From positions 3,673,001 through 3,737,000 of the forward strand of contig NC_081821.1 in NCBI RefSeq assembly GCF_030704535.1: 64,000 bases of DNA. The letters are read 5' to 3'. Position numbers and translations under genes: made by a program. Of the stretch, positions 56,481 to 64,000 are shown one piece after another. Position 1 is the first letter of the stretch. Each line of letters starts with the position of its first letter. The DNA comes from Vitis vinifera. Taxonomy: Eukaryota; Streptophyta; Magnoliopsida; Vitales; Vitaceae. The notes under the pieces are model-generated. The model made no database searches and was not told the DNA's origin. It was given only the letters and a program-made list of their open reading frames with translations.

Positions 56481-59400
56481 TACCAAGAACCAATCTTAGA
56501 TTTAAAATAAAAAAAATAAAAAATCTTAAATCTATCCCTAAACTTATTTATTTAAATTTCAAATTCATTTACGACTACCCAAAAACCTAACCTCAAAATG
56601 ATCCCTATAGTCTATTTTAATAATCTATTATGTTAGACCTCATGCCAGCAATACTTCTCACACCCACGCACGATCATATGTCCCTACATCAAAATGCCCT
56701 TTCCTTATATTTTACGGCTTTGTAACGACTTTTTGGAACATTGCTGAGCTCAAATGTTGGTTTGCAATTTGTTTTTGTACTAGAGAAAGCAGAAAAAAGG
56801 GGAGGAAAAGAAGAGGATCACAGTGAAAAAAAGGGAAGGAAAAGACATGATTAAGCCTAAAGGTTGATTAAAGTTGAGATGTAACGCTTCCAAATAAAGA
56901 GGAAACATCTTATGAAAAGGGAATCTATCATGTTTCAATTCAAAGATCTTCAAGTATCTTAACCAAGAATGTTTGCTATGCATAACCAACACAAGTTAAA
57001 AGGTCCAATTCTCAATTTATTTATTTTTACTGTTTTAATAAAATTTAAGGAAAAATATGAGAAAAAAATAGGAAGAGAAAATAGAGAAAAATATTTTAAA
57101 TTATTAGATTATTTTTATAAAACTTAAAAGGAGAATAGGAGGAGAAGAGAATAGAAAAATGAAAATAATAATAATAATAATAAATTATTATTTTTTGTAC
57201 TCCTTTAAATTCATTTTATTCTTTTTTTTAATACAAAAATTAAATATTTAAAAATATGAAAGTTTGGTAATCCAAATTATTTTTTGTCAAACCTGAAAAA
57301 CTTATTGTAAGATGATGTATAGTTTTTAAGGTTATGTTATTTAATCATTCACAATTATTGCAACTCTCCCTTTTCCAGTTTTTGAAATAATTGATCTTTT
57401 TGTCCATGGTTTTTTTTATTTATGATTATGTAAATTTCATATATATTTTTTAAATATCTCACTAATTTGTATTATTATTATTTTTATTTATTTTTTTCGT
57501 AGTAAAATTTTTTGTAGCCTTCGAGAATCATTAGTAAGTCGGGGAATGAAATAATTAGTGCGGCAACTACAACAAGTGTGTAAATAAAAAGACATATAAG
57601 GGCACTTTCGTTCAAAAAATTAGTTTAGTATGAGGACTGAGGCGGTCAACAGGCAGAAGGGTTAGAAACTTGTGAAGGCGTGGGCGAGTCAGGTGGCCGC
57701 CAATCCTCGGCACGCTCCAAACACGTGCCCCTCCAAATGCCACAAAATTCAAGCTTTGGATACTATCTGTCTTTTTCTTGTCAATTCCTAAACAACTCTG
57801 ATTTCGACTCTTATTATGCTTCTCTTCAATGTTATGATGATATCAATAAACCCTAATTTATTGTTTTTTTTCTTCTGGAAATTTATAATACAGTTTTCAT
57901 TTTTAAATTCAAAAATAAATATTTAAAATAATTTGAGATAGTAATGGGTGTTTGTTTAGTGAACCTTTTCGGTATGTTGAAATATTTGTTAACAATTAAA
58001 TTTAAATATTAAAATTTATTTAAAAGAGAGTTGATAAAATGGGTTGGAACAATTTTTTTTAATAGGTATTATTAAATTTTTTTTTTTTATGTAATTAGTA
58101 TGAATCTCCATTTATCGGTTTGTCCATTATTATTATAAACGATTCTATTATTATTTTTAAATGTTTATATTTTTAGAGTGGGAAAATAAAGTTATTTTAT
58201 GTTTTACATGTGCAGGAGTGGAAAAATAAAATTATAAGGGTCTGAAAATCGTTTGACTTTTTTGAACTCCCCTACGCTTAAACTAACAAAGCGTGAAAAT
58301 TAAGTTAAAATGAAAAAATTACATAACATAAAAAATTATGATTTAATATTTATTATTTAATGACTTAAGTTAATTTTAAATTAAATTATATTTAAATTAT
58401 TAATTTAAAATTTATTATTTAATTTTTACTTTAAATATTAAAATTGTTTTATAAAATGAACTTAAAATTTATTCTAAAACCAAATTGATATGTTTATTCT
58501 CATAAATCATAATTAGGTTAAAACAGATCAAGTAACGGTGAAGGTTATAAGTAATAAAGGAGATCATTGAGGTAATTATGAAAAATGAGAGTAAAAAGGT
58601 AAATCGAACGTGTGAACTTAAAAATAAGTTAATTGATTTTATTTATTTCTTAAAATCATTTTTTACTTTAAGTCATACCATTAAATTATTTTATTAAATA
58701 TACTTAATTTACTTAATAACTTAAATTAAATTATTAAATCATTTTAAGTTATTAAATTGATTTACCAAATATATATTTAGATGTTGTTTGTTTTTTTGTA
58801 ACTTTTTACTAAAAGTAACTTACTCTCATATATTTGTTTTTTTTTTATTTTTTATTTATTATTTATTTCTTAATTTTTTTAATTGAATAAAAAAGCTAAA
58901 ATATTAAATTTTTTTTCTAAATGTTAAAAATAATCTATAGATTTTTTTTTTTTACTTTTTAATAATTAATAGAAATAAAATATTAAAAAATAAATAACTT
59001 AACACTTAATATTATTAAACACTATTTAATTTTAAATTATATTTAAAATTAAGTAAAAAATAAATAAATACAAATTTAAGTTCCTTATTTAATATTATTT
59101 TCCTTTACCCAATAAGGAATCCAAATTTTTACTCGTAACTTTTCAGAAGGTTTATACATATAGACAAATGTTAAAGAAAAATATTTTATCCTTATCCTTA
59201 CTTTTCCAAATCCATAATTATGATGAGTGCAACCTTGTTTACAGTTGTGCCAAAAGAATGAAACCCTCTGTCCACATGCGTTTGGCCAGTAATTGATTCA
59301 TTTTTCACTATATACATCATAATTTTATTTTATTTTCCTTGATTAATCTATCAAATTTCAAATTCGTCTCAAATTGATGTTTCCACGAGAATTCGATGAA

Positions 59401-59700
59401 AGTGTAAAGGGCATGGTGTTTTTTTCTTTTTCTTTTTTTCTACTAGAAATTAAAAAAATTGTACAGTGAAAAAAAAAGTGTTGGAAGAAGGGATAAGTGA
59501 TGGAAGATTGTAAATCATATTTAAAGGTCATCCAATATTTCTAGTTTTCCTCCTGACTGTGAATTCCACCACATTCCTCACTCATCTTATCCCTTTCCAT
59601 TTTTATCTATTCGATTCATACCTACGAGGACCATTTATGGGGAAGGCGGAAAATGCAAAAAAAAATTGACAGGTAAGGATAAGGTCAGTACATAGTTACA
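56481..59700. other. AT-rich intergenic DNA upstream of BRUTUS
   Basis: No gene is seen. A less AT-rich island at about 57,600-57,780 contains a G-box core CACGTG (57722-57727), some 2 kb from the BRUTUS promoter. The stretch 57,890-59,110 is mostly A/T runs. Confidence 0.5.
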
Positions 59701-59714
59701 TACCAACCCAATGT

Positions 59715-59758
59715 CACGTGCCACCGATGTGTTTCCAGTGGCACCCTCGAATCACGTG
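59715..59758 (+). promoter_or_regulatory. Paired G-boxes upstream of BRUTUS
   Basis: Two palindromic CACGTG motifs at 59715-59720 and 59753-59758, 38 bp apart, lie 90-135 bp upstream of the TATA box. G-boxes are binding sites for bHLH and bZIP factors. In Arabidopsis BRUTUS is induced by iron deficiency and bHLH IVc factors act on iron genes through such sites. The link here is inferred. Confidence 0.5.
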
Positions 59759-59848
59759 ACTCACATAAAGCCAATGAGATTATGAGAGCCATTGCTGAGA
59801 TCGGATATCCTGCGTGGCTGTTTTTAGCTACGTGGCTGCCAGACAAAC

Positions 59849-59855
59849 TATAAAA
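59849..59855 (+). promoter_or_regulatory. TATA box of BRUTUS
   Basis: TATAAAA followed by GG lies about 360 nt upstream of the ATG at 60210. The transcription start is expected near 59,880, giving a 5' UTR of about 330 nt that is rich in GA repeats. Confidence 0.6.
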
Positions 59856-59939
59856 GGTTCTTTCCAGTTTTCCGACCCTACTAGTTATCGAGCCCAGTAA
59901 AACTTCCCCCTCCTTCTCCGTTGAAACAAATTAAACAAT

Positions 59940-60160
59940 AGCTCTGGGGAGAGAGAGAGCGGACTCAGCGGAGAACACGACAACAGAGAGATAGAGAGAA
60001 TCAGAGAATTCTAGAGAGGGAGAGAGAGAGGCTGTAAGAACGACGCCATTGACGAACAGCGACAGGGAGAGGGACGCCAGAAAAGAAAAGTAGAGAAAGA
60101 AAAAGAAAGTTCTGGGGAGAGAAAGTTTGAGAGAGAGTCGTAGAGAGAGTTTTAGATAGT
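59940..60160 (+). repeat. GA-rich 5' UTR of BRUTUS
   Basis: Multiple (GA)n runs (for example at about 59948-59958 and 60016-60031) fall in the predicted 5' UTR. GAGA tracts are polymorphic and are binding sites of plant BPC proteins. It carries no evident upstream ORF of note. Confidence 0.6.
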
Positions 60161-60209
60161 TTTTTCTTTCTTTTATTTTCGAATTTGGACAATCAAGGGT
60201 TTTGATGAG

Positions 60210-60485
60210 ATGGCAACGCCACTAACGGGCGTTGCAGTGTTTTCAAGCCACGTGAATTCGTCGTCTTCGTCTTCCTCCTCCAAGTCTTGCTCGAACAATT
60301 CTGAGCTGAAATCCCCTATTCTAATCTTCTCGTTCTTCCACAAAGCAATACGTGTGGAGCTCGATGCGCTTCACCAATCCGCCATGGCGTTTGCCACTGG
60401 ACAGCGGGCAGATATTCGTCCCTTGTTCAAGCGCTACCACTTCTTGAGATCAATCTATAAGCACCACTGCAATGCGGAGGATGAG
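60210..60485 (+). CDS. BTS: BRUTUS-type hemerythrin / RING zinc-finger E3 ligase, exon 1 only (92 aa)
   Basis: BRUTUS is an iron-binding E3 ubiquitin ligase that limits iron uptake by degrading bHLH IVc factors in the nucleus. The family protein is about 1,240 aa with three N-terminal hemerythrin domains, CHY, CTCHY and RING zinc fingers and a zinc ribbon. Only the first exon is in the window: MATPLTGVAVFSSHV, a long serine run, then the start of hemerythrin domain 1 (SPILIFSFFHKAIRVELDAL, RYHFLRSIYKHHC, NAEDE), with the iron-ligand-type His and Glu residues visible. The exon ends at GAG|GTCTGC (donor at 60486), exactly where the conserved sequence would continue with VIFPAL. I do not find exon 2 before 64000, so intron 1 exceeds 3.5 kb and the gene is cut by the window edge, not broken. 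Confidence 0.92.
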
Positions 60486-62237
60486 GTCTGCTTTCCTTAA
60501 TTATATTCATATTTATTTGTTTTAGTCGTTTGCTTTAGGTTCGTTTGGTTTCAGAGAAATTTAGGGAAAAATCAGTGGAATTGAAATTTTCAATGTCAAG
60601 TATTTCATTATTTAAGTCTGAGACAACTGATAGATCCACTCAGCTTCCAAATACAACTATTTGGCTCCGTTGAATTTGGAAATGAAAACTATAGTGAACT
60701 TAAGATTTCAAATTTTTCTTTCTTAACCGAAGATTGTGCTGTTATTGCTCATGTTTTGATTGTTGTTTGCTTTTGAAGTTTGACTTGCGCATTTAATGCT
60801 TATTTAATGCTTGAATGCTTCTCATCGGTGCCTTCTCTGGTAAGAATTTTTTGTTTTTTTTTTCAGTTGTCAAGAAAATTATCAAAGGAACAAAGAAAAG
60901 CTATCGTTCCATCAATTTATTGTATTGTCATTGTGTTTCATTCTGGTTTCGCTTGGATGATGAAAAAGGATGAGGAAAAGGAAGAAAAGAAAGGTAAGAA
61001 AGAGTTAAGGAAACAAAAAATTACCGTGAGCTCAATAAATTTATCTCAATCTTTCACAACTTTTATCCTCTTTTGTATTGAGGTCCTTGAGACTGGCTCA
61101 AGTTAAGAGGTGTTGGAGTAGGCATTAGGGAGGTTCTTGGTTCCATCCCTGAAATAGTGAGAAAAAAATCTATCAAAAGGACAAAAGCCCTAGTAAGGGA
61201 GAGTTTGAAATGTTTTTTTTAAACAAACTTTATTACGTTATATGTTGCTTTATATTTTTCATAGGAACCAAAATAAGAGGATTTAAAATTTCCTTTCTAT
61301 TTTTTTTTCTTTCTCAAGTACTTTCCGAGATGCAATTGAGACATTCTTGATCCAACACTTTGCTATGTCTATTTTGGTTTCTTAGAAAGCTGAGGAAAGG
61401 AACACATCATTTGTTTTGCGGAAAACAATATGAAAAAATATGGAATTTCTTTTACTTTGTTTGTTGAGTTTGTGCATCATCAAGCTTGTGAAATTACTAA
61501 ACTATTTCATTAAAAAAATTTACACAACATTTTGAAGAAGCCATGTTCCAAAAACCAGAAAAAAAAGAGTAATCCTTTTCCTTCATTTTGAAGAAGTGCA
61601 TAACTGTTAGGTCTGTCATATAAAATACAGCATAGTTTTACGCACTCATCATAGTAACATTTTTAATCAATCTGCCACTACACATCAAGTAGTACAGGGT
61701 GCTAACAAACATAGATTTGAGCTTTAAGGTGCACTGCTTCTCCCTATCAACTGCCGTGTGCCTTATGAAATGAGCCAGAGCAAAAATAGAGAAACCACCC
61801 TCCAAATTCCTTATTTCTTCCTTTTTCACAAATATCCCATACTTCTCTGCTAGTATTTTACCTTCTCTGGTTTACTCAAGTATCAGTCTAGAATCTTTTT
61901 GTGGTGTTGTCCCAACTATCACAAGAAGGGAAAAGAAGTACTTAACACGTTCACTACCCTTTTCTGATCCCTTCCCAAAGACCAATCCCATTGGCATCCA
62001 AATTATTTTCTTCCTTCCCACTCCCCCTCTATTCTACCATGTTTACTCCCCATTCTTCCTATCGACAAATTGTCTCTTTCTAAAGCAGCAAACCTTCACA
62101 AGTTCTGGCATAAGACAAAAGGATACCAAAGCACAAGCCTCCATTCTTCTTAAGTTTATGTAGTGACTCCCACTTGACAAGTTGCAACTTTGTCTTTATG
62201 ATGTTATAGATTATATCCTAGATGAATCATTGGAAAC

Positions 62238-62425
62238 TTCTCTCAAGTGAGTTTATGGGTTCAAGGTTCTGTCACACGAGAATCAAGTCTGGCAATTATT
62301 ATTGGCTAACCATTGTTGGACATAATTTTTCTTTAGATAATTTGAAATTCTCTCAAGTTAGTTCAAGGACTCAAGGTTCTGTGGCACGAGAATCAAGTCT
62401 TGTAATTAGTAATGGCTAACAAGTG
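62238..62425. repeat. 113-bp direct duplication in BRUTUS intron 1
   Basis: Two copies (about 62238-62312 and 62351-62425) share 'tctctcaagt', 'tcaaggttctgt', 'cacgagaatcaagtct' and 'aatggctaac'-like blocks, with scattered substitutions. Confidence 0.7.
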
Positions 62426-62629
62426 CAGAATTATGTTTCATAAGGGAAGGAGGAGCTAATATAGAAGATTGCTATAATTAATGCAAGGCATGATTATGCT
62501 TGAGAAGGATTTCTTGCCCTTTTGTTAGGTGCCTATTAATATATTCTCTCTTTGCCCATCAAAAGAAAAAAAATGCTTGAGAAGGATTTCTTATCCTTCT
62601 TTCTTCTGTATAGTTTCCTACGACTACTA

Positions 62630-63535
62630 CTTTTTGTGTCGTTGGTCTGACTACTTCCTCCTAAATATGTTGCTACATTGGTATTGATGATTGGCGCACA
62701 ATGAACTGTTGGGAGCAAAAGTGTGTTTTTATCTATACAAGGGTGTTATCCTATGTAGGTTTCCCTTTTTGTCTGTATGATGTAAAATTTGGCAGTATCT
62801 CATAATGGAGTTTCTTAGTTGCATACACCACATGAATATTCCACTAATAGGCATAAAAGACAAATGTTCTAATAATTTGCAATCAGAACAAACAACAACA
62901 ACAACTACTACTACTAGTATAAAAGGTGGGTGTTACTCAATCTCAATGCAGGTTTCCCTCTCCGTCTCTATGATGTGAAGTATGACAATATCCCATAACG
63001 AAGTTTCCTAGCTCCACAAGTCACATGAATATTCTCATAATTGACATCTATAGAAAATGAATATCTTAATAGTTTACAATCCAAACTTATTACTACTAGT
63101 ACTAGCACCACTACTTTTTTGTGTTGTTGGTGCAATTACTTTTGCCCAACCTAATATGTTGCCACATAGGTCTTGGTTATTAGGAAGAATTATATTTGCA
63201 GCAACTATGGTTGTATGTACATTTGGAATCAAAACTTCTACTATTATTTGTTGTTAGTCCAACTACTTCTAGCGAACTTAATATGTTGCCACAAAGGTCT
63301 TCGTTATTGGGAACAAATATATTGATAGCAACACAGGCATGCACTTACACATCCATCATAAACTATTGATAGCAATAGAGGAGGTTGCTGCTGAATTCAG
63401 CTTCTCTTTTTGTCTGTATGATATGACATTGACATTATCCCATAATGAAGTTTCTTAGTTGCATACACCACATGAATATTCCAATAATTAACATCTATCA
63501 AAAATAAATATCCATAATTGGCAATCAGAACTTGC
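62630..63535. repeat. Interspersed A/B repeat modules in BRUTUS intron 1
   Basis: Module A ('ttcccttt..gtctgtatgatgt', 'tcccataatgaagtttcttag', 'cacatgaatattcca') occurs at about 62756-62890, 62948-63090 and 63392-63535. Module B ('gttgttggt', 'aacttaatatgttgccaca', 'ggtcttggttatt') occurs at about 62635-62700, 63120-63185 and 63250-63315. The order is B-A-A-B-B-A. No coding or terminal structure is seen. Confidence 0.65.
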
Positions 63536-64000
63536 AATCATAAAGTCTGGATTATTAAGCATGTGTGTGATCTGATCGTATACAACCAACATCTTCAATA
63601 ATAATATTATGCTTAGTGTTTTCAGAGAGAACTCTCTCTTTAGCTCATGAGAATGCCTGGGGAGATGACTTCTGTGATAACACATGCACCAGATTTGTTT
63701 ATCTTTAAATTATTTTACTGGCAAGATTTCCCTCTCTAGGTATTAAGTAAACCAAGCTTACAGAAGAGCATTAAGTGCAACAAGTATGCTGTGCATCAGG
63801 CAGTATTTATAAACAAATCAGCCATTGCTTGATGCATTTATAACTATTACTTGGTGCATCGCCTAGTTATAAACACATTAATTCTTTCAAACTGAAAATT
63901 GCCTATTTAAAAAAATAGTTGTAGATAAATCAGTGCATGAAATAAAATATTGATAGAGGAGGTATTGATTCGTGTTCCTATGATTAATTGTTGCAACTTA

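Larger units (their letters stand above)
60486..64000 (+). other. First intron of BRUTUS (incomplete)
   Basis: This is non-coding intron sequence from the donor at 60486 to the window end. It contains two sets of internal repeats (listed separately). Small ORFs such as 60780-61106 carry no domain. That intron 1 runs to the end is inferred from the absence of the expected VIFPALDIRVK-type continuation. Confidence 0.6.

Noticed and set aside
60780-61106. 108-codon ORF after BRUTUS exon 1
   Set aside because: It has no similarity to the expected hemerythrin continuation and lies in intron 1; its Lys/Glu run comes from purine-rich DNA.

Overview
This is nuclear DNA of a flowering plant. The coding genes are split by GT-AG introns, the intergenic DNA is very AT-rich, and plant-type LINEs, an LTR remnant and a Mutator-like element are present. 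The gene families (SARD1/CBP60, GT14 BC10-like, AP-3 delta, BRUTUS) and the style of the L1-type LINEs fit a woody eudicot. Grapevine (Vitis) is my best guess from recall, not a proven assignment.

Layout. (1) 0.3-8.8 kb, minus strand: two tandem CBP60/SARD1-like immune transcription factor genes of seven exons each (471 and 472 aa by my splicing). Both exon models join in frame throughout. Copy 2 needs a GC-AG intron. (2) 8.8-16.2 kb: AT-rich gene-poor DNA with one small unassigned ORF near 13.9-14.1 kb. (3) 16.2-29.4 kb, minus strand: three GT14 (core-2/I-branching, BC10-like) glycosyltransferase genes, each of two exons with the intron at the same place (390, 380 and 411 aa). A 2.4 kb solo LTR with a 5-bp target duplication lies between the first two. 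(4) 31.2-38.6 kb: a nearly complete L1-type LINE (plus strand) inserted inside an older, 5'-truncated LINE on the minus strand. (5) 38.7-40.8 kb: degenerate tandem repeats. (6) 42.75-43.5 kb: another 5'-truncated LINE ending at an (AT)n tract. (7) 45.2-48.1 kb, minus strand: an intronless AP-3 delta-adaptin gene (964 aa). (8) 48.1-59.7 kb: AT-rich intergenic DNA containing a 1.57 kb non-autonomous Mutator-like element with matching ends and a 9-bp target duplication. (9) 59.7-64.0 kb, plus strand: promoter, 5' UTR, first exon and long first intron of a BRUTUS-type hemerythrin E3 ligase. The rest of that gene is outside the window.

The genes do not form a pathway. The SARD1-like pair would control salicylic-acid immunity, the GT14 trio would act in Golgi glycan synthesis, AP-3 delta in vacuolar trafficking, and BRUTUS in iron sensing. 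The clustering of the first two groups is ordinary tandem duplication. I found no RNA gene, no CRISPR array and no convincing new multi-gene system. The most checkable observations are the GC-AG intron, the nested LINEs, the solo LTR, the Mutator-like element and the paired G-boxes upstream of BRUTUS. All exon boundaries are hand-derived from splice signals, paralogue alignment and reading frame.
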